Assembly: GCA_964591295.1 (NCBI GenBank)
Contig: CAZQAG010000006.1
Coordinates: 10,230-74,229 of the forward strand
Length of the DNA: 64,000 nucleotides
DNA from: VAXT01 sp964591295
GTDB taxonomy: Bacteria > Actinomycetota > Thermoleophilia > Gaiellales > Gaiellaceae
Direction of reading: 5' to 3'
Shown here in pieces: positions 48,541 through 56,810 of this stretch (position 1 is its first letter; each line of letters begins with the position of its first letter). A program made the translations under genes and the position numbers. The notes below the pieces were generated by a model. It saw only the letters and a list, made by a program, of their open reading frames with translations, was not told the origin of the DNA and made no database searches.

Positions 48541-50426
48541 TTGGCGAGCGCTTCAAGGCGCGGATCCCGCAATGGCCCGGGTGTCCGTTCGACGTGCCGC
48601 TCGTGCCAGAGCGTGAACGAGAGGAGTCCCCAGAGCTGGCGGCTCAGGTCCTCGCGCCCTGCGACGTGGTCGTCGATCAGGCGCGTGACGGCCTCCGGGC
48701 GGAAGAAGCCCTGGCGGCGGAGCGTCTCGGCCGAGAGCGTGTCGCGGGCGAAAGGCTCCAGCTCGCCGCGCAGCCACGCGGCCGCGGGAATCGAGAACCC
48801 GCGCTTCTTGCGCTTGAGCAACTCCGGTGGGACGAGCGGCGCTGCCGCTTTCCGCAGCAGAACCTTCTTGCGCAGGCCGCGGACCTTGTGGCGGCTCGGC
48901 AGCGCGAGCGCAAAGTTCGTGACGACGGGGTCGAGGAACGGCACGCGCGCCTCGAGCGAGTGGGCCATCGAGGCGCGGTCGGTCTTCACGAGCAGGTCGT
49001 CGACGAGGTAGGTGCCGAGGTCGACGTCCTGGAGGCGCGCAAGCAGCTCGGCGCCCTCGGTCTCGGCGAACCGCGCGCGGAGCAGGTCGACAGGGTCGAA
49101 GTCGCTCCGCCGGCCCGTGAGCTCGGCGCGCGCATCCTCCGAGAAGATCTCCTTCCAGCCGTGATGGCGCTCGAGCGGCGGCAGGTGCGCGGCGCGGACA
49201 AAGCGCTTCGCCCGGTAGTCGAAGCTCGCTCGCTTGGACGAGCTTGGCAGCCGCTCGACGATGGGCCGCAAGAGAGGTGCCGTCCACCCTGTCTTCTGAG
49301 CGAGGAGATCGGCCGCGTACGTGTAGTAGCCGCCGAAGAGCTCGTCGCCGCCCTCTCCGGAGAGGGCGACCTTCACGTCCTCGGCCGCGAGCCGGGAGAC
49401 GAGGTACGTGGGAAGAGCCGACGAGTCGGCGAAGGGTTCGTCGAAGGCCTCGGCGAGAGCGGGGAGAAGGAGCGCTGCGTCGGGTCGCAGCACCAGCTCG
49501 CGGTGCTCCGTGCCGTAGCGCTCCGCCACGAGCCGCGCGTCGGCGAGCTCGTCGAAGCTCCGCTCTTCGAAGCCGATCGAGAACGTGCGCAAGGGCTCAG
49601 CTGTCTCCTCCGCGGCGAGCGCGACCAGCACGGAGGAATCGATCCCACCCGAGAGGAGCACGCCGACGGGCACGTCGGAGACGAGGTGGGCGCGCACGGA
49701 GTCGCGGAGGCGGGCGCGCAGCTCCTCGACGAGCTCCGCCTCATCCTCGTCGCGCACCTCGGAAGCCGGAACCGGAGCCGGCCGCGCGTACTGGACGAGG
49801 ACGCTCCGTCCGTTCTCCCAGGTGAGCACGTGCCCCGGCTGGAGTTTGCGCACGTCGCGAAAGATCGTCAGCGGGCCGGGAACGGAGTTGAAGGCAAGGA
49901 ACGCCTCGAGCGCATCGAGATCGACCTCGCCGCGCGGCAGCGCCCGCAACTCGGACGCGAAGGCCAGCTCGTCCCCGACGTCGCGGTAGTAGAGCGGCTT
50001 GATCCCGTAGCGGTCGCGCGCCAGGACGAGACGGTTCCGCTCGGAGTCCCAGAGAGCGACGGCGAACATCCCGCGCAGATGCTCGGCGAAGCGCTCGCCG
50101 TGGTCCTCGTAGAGGTGGACGAGCACCTCCGAGTCGCCGCTCGTCGAAAAGCGGTGGCCGGTGCGCTCGAGCTCGTGCCGGAGCTCGCGGTAGTTGTAGA
50201 TCTCGCCGTTCTGAACGACCGTGATTCGGCCGTCCTCGTTCGAGATCGGCTGGTCGCCCGTCGCGAGGTCGATGATCGCCAGCCGTCGGGCCGCAAGGCC
50301 CACCGACCCGACGACGAAAGTCCCGTCGGAGTCCGGCCCCCGGTGGACGAGCGTCGCGCTCATGGCCGCGAGCTGATCGGGATTGACGGCGCCGCGGGCC
50401 ATCGCGATTCCGCAGATCCCGCACAT
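48537..50426 (-). CDS. asnB: Asparagine synthetase (glutamine-hydrolysing)
   Basis: A 629-residue AsnB-type enzyme. The N-terminal glutaminase domain begins MCGICGIA with Cys2 as nucleophile and has LVHRGPDSDG. The synthetase domain carries the PP-loop LLSGGIDSSVLVAL, with EGGDELFGGY and RASMAHSLEARVPFLD downstream. In this setting, next to a DUF354 gene and not far from a sugar transferase, it may amidate a glycan or peptide rather than serve bulk asparagine supply. Its ATG shares CATG with the divergent antiporter region. Confidence 0.9.
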   Translation of the reverse strand: MCGICGIAMARGAVNPDQLAAMSATLVHRGPDSDGTFVVGSVGLAARRLAIIDLATGDQPISNEDGRITVVQNGEIYNYRELRHELERTGHRFSTSGDSEVLVHLYEDHGERFAEHLRGMFAVALWDSERNRLVLARDRYGIKPLYYRDVGDELAFASELRALPRGEVDLDALEAFLAFNSVPGPLTIFRDVRKLQPGHVLTWENGRSVLVQYARPAPVPASEVRDEDEAELVEELRARLRDSVRAHLVSDVPVGVLLSGGIDSSVLVALAAEETAEPLRTFSIGFEERSFDELADARLVAERYGTEHRELVLRPDAALLLPALAEAFDEPFADSSALPTYLVSRLAAEDVKVALSGEGGDELFGGYYTYAADLLAQKTGWTAPLLRPIVERLPSSSKRASFDYRAKRFVRAAHLPPLERHHGWKEIFSEDARAELTGRRSDFDPVDLLRARFAETEGAELLARLQDVDLGTYLVDDLLVKTDRASMAHSLEARVPFLDPVVTNFALALPSRHKVRGLRKKVLLRKAAAPLVPPELLKRKKRGFSIPAAAWLRGELEPFARDTLSAETLRRQGFFRPEAVTRLIDDHVAGREDLSRQLWGLLSFTLWHERHVERTPGPLRDPRLEALAK

Positions 50427-50433
50427 GCGTCAT

Positions 50434-50440
50434 TACTCTA
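50434..50440. promoter_or_regulatory. Overlapping divergent -10 elements for asnB and the antiporter gene
   Basis: TACTCT (50434-50439, plus) ends 9 nt before GTG 50449. TAGAGT (50440-50435, minus) ends 8 nt before the asnB ATG at 50426. The two hexamers overlap by five bases, so one site may start transcription both ways, each transcript nearly or fully leaderless. Confidence 0.55.
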
Positions 50441-50448
50441 TTGACGCG

Positions 50449-52041
50449 GTGAGCGGGTTCGGCGCACACGAGGAGCTTCAGCTCCTTGCCATCCTCGTTG
50501 CCGCTGCCGCGCTGCTCCTGCTCGCCGACCCCCTGCGGATTCCGTATCCGATCCTCCTCGTCGTCGGCGGGCTCCTGCTCGGTTTCACGCCCGGCGTGCC
50601 GACCCTGGTCCTGCCCCCCGACCTCGTGCTCATCGGGATCCTGCCGCCCCTGCTCTATTCGGCCGCCTTCAACACCGGTCTCCGCGACCTGAAGCGGAAC
50701 CTGCGGCCGATCTCGTTCCTCGCGATCGGGCTCGTGGCCGTCACGACCGTCATGGTCGCCGCAGTCGCGCACTACGTGATCGGTCTGTCGTGGCCGGCCG
50801 GGTTCGTGCTCGGCGCCGTCGTCTCGCCGACAGACCCCCTCGCTGCGACGACGATCGCCCGGCGACTCGGAGTTCCGCGGCGCGCAGTCGCGATCATCGA
50901 GGGCGAGAGTCTGGTCAACGACGGCACGGCACTCGTCCTCTACAAGTTCGCTGTTGCAGCGGTGCTCACCGGCTCGTTCTCGCTCCTCGATGCGACAGGA
51001 AGCTTCATCTGGTCGGTTCTCGGCGGCATCGCCGTCGGCCTCGTGGTCGGCCGCGCGATCCGATTCGTGCGCCGGCGCGTCTTCAACCCTCCGTTGGAAG
51101 TGACGATCGCGTTTCTCACGGGCTACTTCGCGTTCCTGCCGGCGTCTGTGATCGATGCGTCCGGCGTGCTCGCGGTCGTCACGGCCGGCGTCTACATGGG
51201 CTGGCACACGCCGGAGCTGACCACGGTCGAGACACGGCTCCAGGGCGCCGGTTTCTGGACGATCCTCAGCTTCCTGTTGAACGCACTGCTCTTCGGCCTC
51301 GTCGGACTGCAGCTCCAGCCGATCCTCGACGAGCTGCACGGCTGGTCGTGGCAGGAGCTCGTCGGCTACGCGGCGCTCGTCTGGGCCATGGTGTTTCTCA
51401 TTCGAATCGTCTACGGGTATCCGATCGCCTACGTCCCGCGGTGGATATCGGCGAGTCTTCGCGAGCGCGACCCCGCTCCCCCGTGGCAGTTCGTCGCGTT
51501 CATCGCGTGGGCCGGGATGAGAGGAGGGGTGACTCTCGCGGCGGCGCTCGCGATCCCGCTGAGCACGGACTCGGGCGCAGCCTTTCCCGACCGCTCGCTG
51601 ATCATCTTTCTCGCGTTCTCCGTCGTGCTCGCGACGCTCGTCCTGCAGGGGCTCTCGCTACCCGCCGTCGTCCGCGTCCTGGGCCTCGAGGAAGACGACG
51701 GCGATGCGCGGGAAGAGGCAAAGGCGCGCATACACGCGGCCGAGGCTGCTGTCGCGCGACTCGCGGAGCTCGAGGACGAGGGCTGGGTGCGGCCCGACAC
51801 GGCCGAGCGTGCCCGCGGCCTCTACAACTTCCGGAGCAACCGCTTCCGGGCCTGGCTCGACGACGAGGACGACGGCGAGATCGAGGAGCGCTCGCTCGCC
51901 TATCAGCGCCTCCGGCGTGAGCTGCTCGATGCGGAGCGCGGCGCGGTGCATGCGCTGCGAAACGAGGGGAAGATCAGCGAGGACGTCATGCAGCGCGTCC
52001 AGCGCGACCTCGACCTCGAGGACTCGCGGCTAGACGTGTAG
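50449..52041 (+). CDS. Na+/H+ antiporter (CPA1 family)
   Basis: A 530-residue cation:proton antiporter with about 12 helices (from LLAILVAAAALLLLADPL to LIIFLAFSVVLATLVLQGL). The conserved GAVVSPTDPLAATTIARRLG and IIEGESLVNDGTALVLYKFA motifs carry the ion-binding aspartates. A C-terminal cytoplasmic tail of about 100 residues is acidic and helical. GTG 50449 is preferred on promoter spacing; ATG 50425 would overlap the divergent asnB start. The 3' end overlaps the convergent sugar-transferase gene by 12 nt. Confidence 0.88.
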   Translation: MSGFGAHEELQLLAILVAAAALLLLADPLRIPYPILLVVGGLLLGFTPGVPTLVLPPDLVLIGILPPLLYSAAFNTGLRDLKRNLRPISFLAIGLVAVTTVMVAAVAHYVIGLSWPAGFVLGAVVSPTDPLAATTIARRLGVPRRAVAIIEGESLVNDGTALVLYKFAVAAVLTGSFSLLDATGSFIWSVLGGIAVGLVVGRAIRFVRRRVFNPPLEVTIAFLTGYFAFLPASVIDASGVLAVVTAGVYMGWHTPELTTVETRLQGAGFWTILSFLLNALLFGLVGLQLQPILDELHGWSWQELVGYAALVWAMVFLIRIVYGYPIAYVPRWISASLRERDPAPPWQFVAFIAWAGMRGGVTLAAALAIPLSTDSGAAFPDRSLIIFLAFSVVLATLVLQGLSLPAVVRVLGLEEDDGDAREEAKARIHAAEAAVARLAELEDEGWVRPDTAERARGLYNFRSNRFRAWLDDEDDGEIEERSLAYQRLRRELLDAERGAVHALRNEGKISEDVMQRVQRDLDLEDSRLDV

Positions 52042-52698
52042 CGACTGCCTGAGCACGCGCCAGCCGGTGGCTGCGAGCGTGCGCAGGTAGAGACGCAGCG
52101 AGCGGTCCGCGATCCACTCGAGGTCGTGCGAGAGCTTCTCGACCATCGAGGTCTCGTAGCCGCGGCGCACCTGGGCGAAGCCGGTCAGGCCCGGGCGCAC
52201 GACGAGCCGCTGCCAGTACGCGGGCAGCTCGGCTGCGAGCTCCTCGAAGAAGCGGGGACGGATCGGACGCGGCCCGACGAGGCTCATGTCGCCTTTGAGC
52301 ACGTTCCAGAATTGTGGGATCTCGTCGAGCTGTGTCGCCCTCAGCCAGCGTCCCATGAGCGTGACCTCCGCCTCGGTCCGCTCGACGAGTGCTGGGCCGA
52401 GGTGATGCCCGAGCCTCGACTCGGCTCCCGGCCGCAGTGTCCGGAACTTCGTCATCGTGAAGACGCGCCCGCCGCGGCCGACTCGCTGTCCCCTGTAGAA
52501 GATCGGCCGGCCGGAGGTCAGAGCGAGGCCGATCCCGAGCGGAACCGCGATCGGGAGCGCGACGACGAGAAAGAGTGTCGAGAACAGGATGTCGAGCGCG
52601 CGGAGCTCGAAGTCGACCCGTCGCCGGTCGGGCATCTCCTGGGCCAGCCGCGAATAGCGCTCGGCAAGGCTGGCTCCGCCTTGCATGGTGAGGCTCAC
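52030..52698 (-). CDS. Bacterial sugar transferase (initiating phosphoglycosyltransferase, PglC/WbaP type)
   Basis: A 222-residue monotopic phosphoglycosyltransferase. A single re-entrant hydrophobic segment (LDILFSTLFLVVALPIAVPLGIGLAL) is followed by PIFYRGQRVGRGG, FTMTKFRTL, the LRATQLDEIPQFWNVLKGDMSLVGPRP block and VRPGLTGFAQVRR. It would transfer sugar-1-phosphate to undecaprenyl phosphate, starting an exopolysaccharide or glycan unit. GTG 52698 or ATG 52686 may start it. Confidence 0.9.
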   Translation of the reverse strand: MSLTMQGGASLAERYSRLAQEMPDRRRVDFELRALDILFSTLFLVVALPIAVPLGIGLALTSGRPIFYRGQRVGRGGRVFTMTKFRTLRPGAESRLGHHLGPALVERTEAEVTLMGRWLRATQLDEIPQFWNVLKGDMSLVGPRPIRPRFFEELAAELPAYWQRLVVRPGLTGFAQVRRGYETSMVEKLSHDLEWIADRSLRLYLRTLAATGWRVLRQSLHV

Positions 52699-52717
52699 AG
52701 GGCTCTAATTCTTGCCG

Positions 52718-53524
52718 ATGGCAGTTTCTCCGGCACGCAACAGGCTTGATCGGGTCTCGGTCGCCTTCCTGCTGCTAGGCGCCGCGCTCGTCGCGTGGAT
52801 CGTGGCGTTCGACCGGATGCGCGGGATGGATGCAGGGCCGGGCACCGATCTGGGCGGGCTCGGCTGGTTCGTTGGCATCTGGGTGACGATGATGGCCGCG
52901 ATGATGCTGCCGTCGGTCTCGCCGATGGTGCTGGCGTTCGCGCGGGTGAGCAGGGAGCGCGCGAGCCGGGGGCAGATCGCGTTCGTTCCGACGTGGATCT
53001 TCGTGGCCGGCTACCTCGCGGCGTGGACGGCATATGGCTTACTCGCGTACGGCGTCTTCCGGGTCGTGGAGGCGGTGGCCGGCGGCGCGCTCGCGTGGGA
53101 CCGCGCGGGGCCGTACGTCGCGGGAGGCGCGATCATCGCGGCCGGGCTCTACCAGTTGACCCCGATCAAGGACGTCTGTCTGCGCCATTGTCGTACGCCG
53201 CTCCACTTCCTCCTGCATGGTTGGCACGAGGGCAAGCTGGGCGCCCTGCGCATGGGCGTCGAGCACGGGCTCTACTGCGTCGGCTGCTGCTGGGGCCTGA
53301 TGATCGTCCTCTTCAGCCTCGGCGTGATGAGCCTCTTCTGGATGGGCGTGATCGCGGGCGTGATCTTCGCGGAGAAGGTGTTCCCGTACGGCGAACGCCT
53401 GACGAGGGTCGTCGCGGTCGCGTTCGTCGCGCTCGGCCTCTGGATCGCGACCTCTCCGGGCAGCGTGCCCGGTCTGACCGGTCCCGCCGACCCGGGCAAC
53501 CCGTCGACGCAGATGGAGCGCTAG
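52718..53524 (+). CDS. DUF2182 integral membrane protein
   Basis: A 268-residue protein with six to seven helices and the DUF2182 pattern: WVTMMAAMMLPSVSPMVLAFA, YLTPIKDVCLRHCRTPL-like region with two conserved cysteines, GVEHGLYCVGCCWGLMIVLF and FAEKVFPYGERL. The Met-rich helix and CxxCC suggest metal (perhaps copper) binding; the function is not established. ATG 52718 is preferred over TTG 52712. Divergent from the sugar-transferase gene with a 19-nt gap. Confidence 0.8.
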   Translation: MAVSPARNRLDRVSVAFLLLGAALVAWIVAFDRMRGMDAGPGTDLGGLGWFVGIWVTMMAAMMLPSVSPMVLAFARVSRERASRGQIAFVPTWIFVAGYLAAWTAYGLLAYGVFRVVEAVAGGALAWDRAGPYVAGGAIIAAGLYQLTPIKDVCLRHCRTPLHFLLHGWHEGKLGALRMGVEHGLYCVGCCWGLMIVLFSLGVMSLFWMGVIAGVIFAEKVFPYGERLTRVVAVAFVALGLWIATSPGSVPGLTGPADPGNPSTQMER

Positions 53525-53537
53525 CGCATCGGCTAGA

Positions 53538-53543
53538 TAAGCT
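53538..53543 (+). promoter_or_regulatory. -10-like TAAGCT before the LysR gene
   Basis: TAAGCT ends 6 nt before ATG 53550, leaderless-type spacing. Confidence 0.45.
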
Positions 53544-53549
53544 TTCCTT

Positions 53550-54440
53550 ATGGACACCCGGCAGCTTGCCGCCTTCTGCGCGATCGTCGAGCGCAAGAGC
53601 TTCTCCGAGGCTGCTGAGCGCCTCGGAGTCACGCAGCCTGCGGTCAGCCAGCAGATTCGCTCGCTCGAGGAACGGCTGGGGCAGCAACTTCTCGACCGGT
53701 CCGGACGGCGCGTCGAGCCGACCGAGGCTGGGCGGCGCCTCTACCGCGGAGCGCAGCGCCTCCTCGCGCAGGAGCGACAGCTGCTCGAGGACGTCGCCGG
53801 CGAGGCCGAGGGCCCCTTGCGCGGCCAGCTCGCGATGGGCGCCTCGACCGGCCCGGGCGGAACGGTCGTCCCGGTCCTTCTCTGCGAGTTCGCCGAGGCG
53901 AACCCCGACGTCACGGTCGACCTCACGATCTCCGACACCCAGACGATCGTCGACCGGGTCGCCCGCCGCGAGCTCGAGCTCGGCGTCGTCGGCGCGACCC
54001 CGCGCAACCGCTCGGTCGCCTACGAGCCCTTTTTCCAGGACGAGGTCGTCCTCGTCTGCCCGCCCAAGCACCGTTTCGCCGGCAAGACGGTGACACTCGA
54101 CGATCTCAGGGGCGAGCCGCTGATCGTGATGCAGGAGGGTGCGGGCGTCCGCCAGGTGATCGAGGACGAGCTGCGGCAGGCCGGGACGCGCCTTCGGGAC
54201 CTCGACGTGCGGCTCGAGCTCGGTCTCCAGGAGTCCGTGAAGAGCGCCGTCGAGGCCGGCCACGGGGTGACGTTCATCTCGCGCACCGCCGTCGAGCCCG
54301 AGCTCGCCGCGGGCACGCTCGCCGCGGCCTCGGTCGAGGGCCTCGAGCCCTCGCGCGAGATTTCGCTCGTCCGCGCGACGGGTCGCGTCTCGACCCGAGT
54401 GGCCGACGCCTTCGTCGAGTTCGCGCGCGAACGACTTTGA
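53550..54440 (+). CDS. LysR-type transcriptional regulator
   Basis: A 296-residue LTTR. The winged helix-turn-helix spans about residues 1-62 (AFCAIVERKSFSEAAERLGVTQPAVSQQIRSLEERLG), and a periplasmic-binding-protein-like effector domain follows (about 90-296). Features of the domain such as FAEANPDVTVDLTISDTQ are close to the CysL/CbbR-like group. Its stop overlaps the Fe-ADH gene start (TTGA), so it may regulate its own operon. The ligand is unknown. Confidence 0.9.
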   Translation: MDTRQLAAFCAIVERKSFSEAAERLGVTQPAVSQQIRSLEERLGQQLLDRSGRRVEPTEAGRRLYRGAQRLLAQERQLLEDVAGEAEGPLRGQLAMGASTGPGGTVVPVLLCEFAEANPDVTVDLTISDTQTIVDRVARRELELGVVGATPRNRSVAYEPFFQDEVVLVCPPKHRFAGKTVTLDDLRGEPLIVMQEGAGVRQVIEDELRQAGTRLRDLDVRLELGLQESVKSAVEAGHGVTFISRTAVEPELAAGTLAAASVEGLEPSREISLVRATGRVSTRVADAFVEFARERL

Positions 54441-55396
54441 TCGTCCGCTGGGGCTTGGAGGAGCTGCCGGGCCTGCTCGCCGAGCTGGGCATCGAGCGGC
54501 CGTTCCTCGTGGCGAGCCCGCGCTGGGAGGCTCCGGTCGAGGTGGCCGGAACCTGGTCCGAAGTTCCCTCGGATCGAATCCAGGACGCCGCCGCCGCCGC
54601 CGGTGGGGCGGACGGGCTGCTCGCGCTCGGAGGCGGGAGCGCCATCGACCTCGCGAAGGCGATCTCGGTCGAGACTGGCCTGCCGCTCGTCTCGCTCCCG
54701 ACGACGTACTCCGGCGCCGAGTGGACGCCGAGCTTCGGGATCCGCGACCACGACAAGCGGATGAAAGGAGGCGGCTCGGGCGCCCACCTCGCTGGGATCG
54801 TCTACGAGCCGAAGCTCACGCTCGACCTGCCCAGGGCCGAGACGGTCGGCACGTCGCTGAACGCCCTCGCGCACGCGGCTGAGGCGCTCTACGTGAAGGG
54901 GCATAACGCCGAAGGCGACCGCGAGGCCCTGGCTGGCGCCGCGCTCATGTCCGAGTGGCTGCCGAAGGTGGTCGAGGATCAGCACGATTCGGAGGCCCGG
55001 CGTGCCCTCCTCGAGGGGGCGATGCACGGAGGAGCTGCCCTCGCAGCCGCCGGCCTGGGACTGGGCCACGCGATGGCGCAGGCGCTCGGCGGGCGCTACG
55101 GCCTCCCGCACGGAGCGATGAACGCGATCACGCTCCCGGCAGCCCTCCGCTTCAACGAGCCGGTGGCCGCAGCCGAGATCGCCCGCTTCGGCGAGGCGAT
55201 GCAAACGGACGACCCCGTCGGCCGCGTCCAGGAGCTCGCGCGGCTCGGCGGCTACGAGCACCTGCGCGACTTCGACGTGCCCGAGGAGGAGCTGGAGGAG
55301 GTCGCCGAGGCGGCGGCAGCCCGAGGCGGCGCGGCCGCCAACCCACGCCCGGCATCTGCGGCCGCAATCACCGAGCTACTGCGCGGGGTCTGGTGA
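54437..55396 (+). CDS. Iron-containing alcohol dehydrogenase family (maleylacetate reductase-like)
   Basis: A 319-residue Fe-ADH family oxidoreductase, close to maleylacetate reductases by ALGGGSAIDLAKAISVETGLPLVSLPTTYSGAEWTPSFGI-type signatures (NAD-binding GGGS; substrate loop TTYSGAE). Metal-site segments include SLNALAHAAEALY and GLGHAMAQALGGRYGLPHGAMNA. It is slightly shorter than typical (about 350). TTG start overlaps the LysR stop by 4 nt. A role in aromatic degradation is possible, but no other such genes are nearby. Confidence 0.85.
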   Translation: MIVRWGLEELPGLLAELGIERPFLVASPRWEAPVEVAGTWSEVPSDRIQDAAAAAGGADGLLALGGGSAIDLAKAISVETGLPLVSLPTTYSGAEWTPSFGIRDHDKRMKGGGSGAHLAGIVYEPKLTLDLPRAETVGTSLNALAHAAEALYVKGHNAEGDREALAGAALMSEWLPKVVEDQHDSEARRALLEGAMHGGAALAAAGLGLGHAMAQALGGRYGLPHGAMNAITLPAALRFNEPVAAAEIARFGEAMQTDDPVGRVQELARLGGYEHLRDFDVPEEELEEVAEAAAARGGAAANPRPASAAAITELLRGVW

Positions 55397-56629
55397 TCCA
55401 GGGATCACGGCTTCGGCGGGAGGGCGGCGAAGCCCGCGGATGCTCGGGACGCTGACGATGGCCATGGTCGAGAGCCCGAGCCACAGTGCGGAGAACCAGA
55501 GGACCGTGTCCGCTCCGACCGTCTTCGCAACGACCCCGCTCAGCCCGAATCCGACCGGAAGCAGCGCCAGCGAGCCGATGATGTCGTAGGCCTGCACGCG
55601 CGCGTAGAGCGCGCGAGGGATCTGCTCCTGGAGCACCGAGTTCCAGAGCGGGCTTCCGAACGTCAGGACGAGCTGGGCCGCGAAAGCGGCGGCTGCGATC
55701 GCCGCCAGAGGTGCCGCAAGCGCCAGCAGCACTGCCTGTGGAATGACCCCGACGCAGACGGCAAAGGAGGCGAGCAGGGGCCGGGATGGCTTGAGCCGAA
55801 GGGCAAAGAGGCCGGCGAGAACAGAGCCGACCCCGCCGGCCGTCACGATCGTCGCCCACGCGCCGGCGCCGCCGAGCGACTCCTTCGCGATCACGGGCCC
55901 GAGCACGAGAAAGGGCGCAATCACGAACAGGTGGAGGAACGCCTGGTAGAGGACACCGGCCCACAGCCACTCTCGCGACCGGAACTCATTCCATCCATCG
56001 GCGAGCTCGCGGAAGAGACGGCGTGCGGCCGAGGGTTGCGGAACGGGCGTCGGCGCGAGCAGGAGGAACGCGAGCGCGGCCAGGCCGTAGCTCAGCGCGT
56101 CCACGGCAAGCGCCCATCCCGGCGCGGCGACGACCACGATCACGCCGGCCAACGCCGGTCCTGCGACTGACGCCACGCTTCGGACGAGGCTGATGAGCGC
56201 GTTTGCCTCCTGGAGCCGGTGGGGAGGCGCCGTGTTCGAGACAAGCCCGAAGAGCGCCGGCGCCGTGAGCGCGCCCGCCCCGCCGAGGAGCAGCTGCAGA
56301 GCGAAGAGGTGCCACACCTCGGCCGCCCCCGTGAGCAACAGGATCGCGGTAAGCGCCTGGGCAGCGCTCGCCACGAGGTTGGTCATCCGCAGCAGCTTCT
56401 CCCGCCGCATGCGGTCGCCGAGGACGCCTCCGGCTGCCACGAGGAGGACATAAGGAATCACCTGTCCCGCCAGGACGATTCCGAGAGCGGTGGGCGATCC
56501 CGTCAGGTCGAGGACGGCAAACGCGAGGGCGACCGGGACGAGTGCACTGCCCAGATAAGACAGCGTCTCGCCTACGAAGAGCAGCCGGAACTGGCGATGG
56601 CGCAGAAGGTCGAGGACTGCGGCTAGCAC
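55376..56629 (-). CDS. MFS efflux transporter, paralogue A
   Basis: A 417-residue MFS protein of the MFS_3/EntS-like exporter type with 12 helices. It starts LLRHRQFRLLFVGETLSYLGSALVPVALAFAVLDLTGSPTALG-like and has GGVLGDRMRREKLLRMT between helices 2 and 3. It is clearly paralogous to the transporter at 60754. It is divergent from the 23-codon ORF and E1-like genes, and its 3' end overlaps the Fe-ADH gene by 21 nt. GTG 56629 has TATGCT 8 nt upstream. Substrate unknown; export of a product from the neighbouring cluster is an inference. Confidence 0.87.
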   Translation of the reverse strand: MLAAVLDLLRHRQFRLLFVGETLSYLGSALVPVALAFAVLDLTGSPTALGIVLAGQVIPYVLLVAAGGVLGDRMRREKLLRMTNLVASAAQALTAILLLTGAAEVWHLFALQLLLGGAGALTAPALFGLVSNTAPPHRLQEANALISLVRSVASVAGPALAGVIVVVAAPGWALAVDALSYGLAALAFLLLAPTPVPQPSAARRLFRELADGWNEFRSREWLWAGVLYQAFLHLFVIAPFLVLGPVIAKESLGGAGAWATIVTAGGVGSVLAGLFALRLKPSRPLLASFAVCVGVIPQAVLLALAAPLAAIAAAAFAAQLVLTFGSPLWNSVLQEQIPRALYARVQAYDIIGSLALLPVGFGLSGVVAKTVGADTVLWFSALWLGLSTMAIVSVPSIRGLRRPPAEAVIPGSPDPAQ

Positions 56630-56637
56630 CGCATCTC

Positions 56638-56643
56638 AGCATA
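56638..56643 (-). promoter_or_regulatory. -10-like TATGCT before MFS paralogue A
   Basis: On the minus strand TATGCT ends 8 nt before GTG 56629, leaderless-type spacing. Confidence 0.45.
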
Positions 56644-56723
56644 TGAGTCCAGGCGGCCGGTGGCTCTTCAGCGCTTCTTCAGGAGCACCCGAGATGCTCG
56701 CCGCCTATTCGCATTCGTCGAAG

Positions 56724-56733
56724 AGGAGGTGAT
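56724..56733 (+). promoter_or_regulatory. Near-perfect Shine-Dalgarno sequence before the 23-codon ORF
   Basis: AGGAGGTGAT is fully complementary to the 3' end of 16S rRNA over ten bases and ends 5 nt before ATG 56739. It is the strongest ribosome-binding site I found in the window, where many genes have none. Confidence 0.75.
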
Positions 56734-56738
56734 ACTCA

Positions 56739-56810
56739 ATGGCGATTCAGGTGACCACGATCAAGAGGACAGAGCTCGGCGCGAGCTGGGACGACCGAGG
56801 CATTTCCTGA
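56739..56810 (+). CDS. 23-residue peptide, candidate RiPP precursor
   Basis: Encodes MAIQVTTIKRTELG, then ASWDDRGIS and a stop. It has an ideal Shine-Dalgarno sequence, and 18 of 22 sense codons after the start end in G or C, whereas the overlapping frame of the downstream gene has only about half. Its TGA overlaps the probable CTG start of an E1-like adenylating enzyme with a PqqD-like domain, so the two are translationally coupled. Size and context resemble precursor peptides such as PqqA, PaaP or MccA. No similarity to a known precursor is claimed; it could also be a regulatory leader peptide. Confidence 0.6.
   Translation: MAIQVTTIKRTELGASWDDRGIS

Noticed and set aside
56739..56810. Claim that the 23-residue peptide is a microcin C or pantocin precursor
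   Set aside because: It lacks the C-terminal Asn of MccA peptides and the Glu-Glu-Asn core of pantocin precursors; only the general architecture is comparable.
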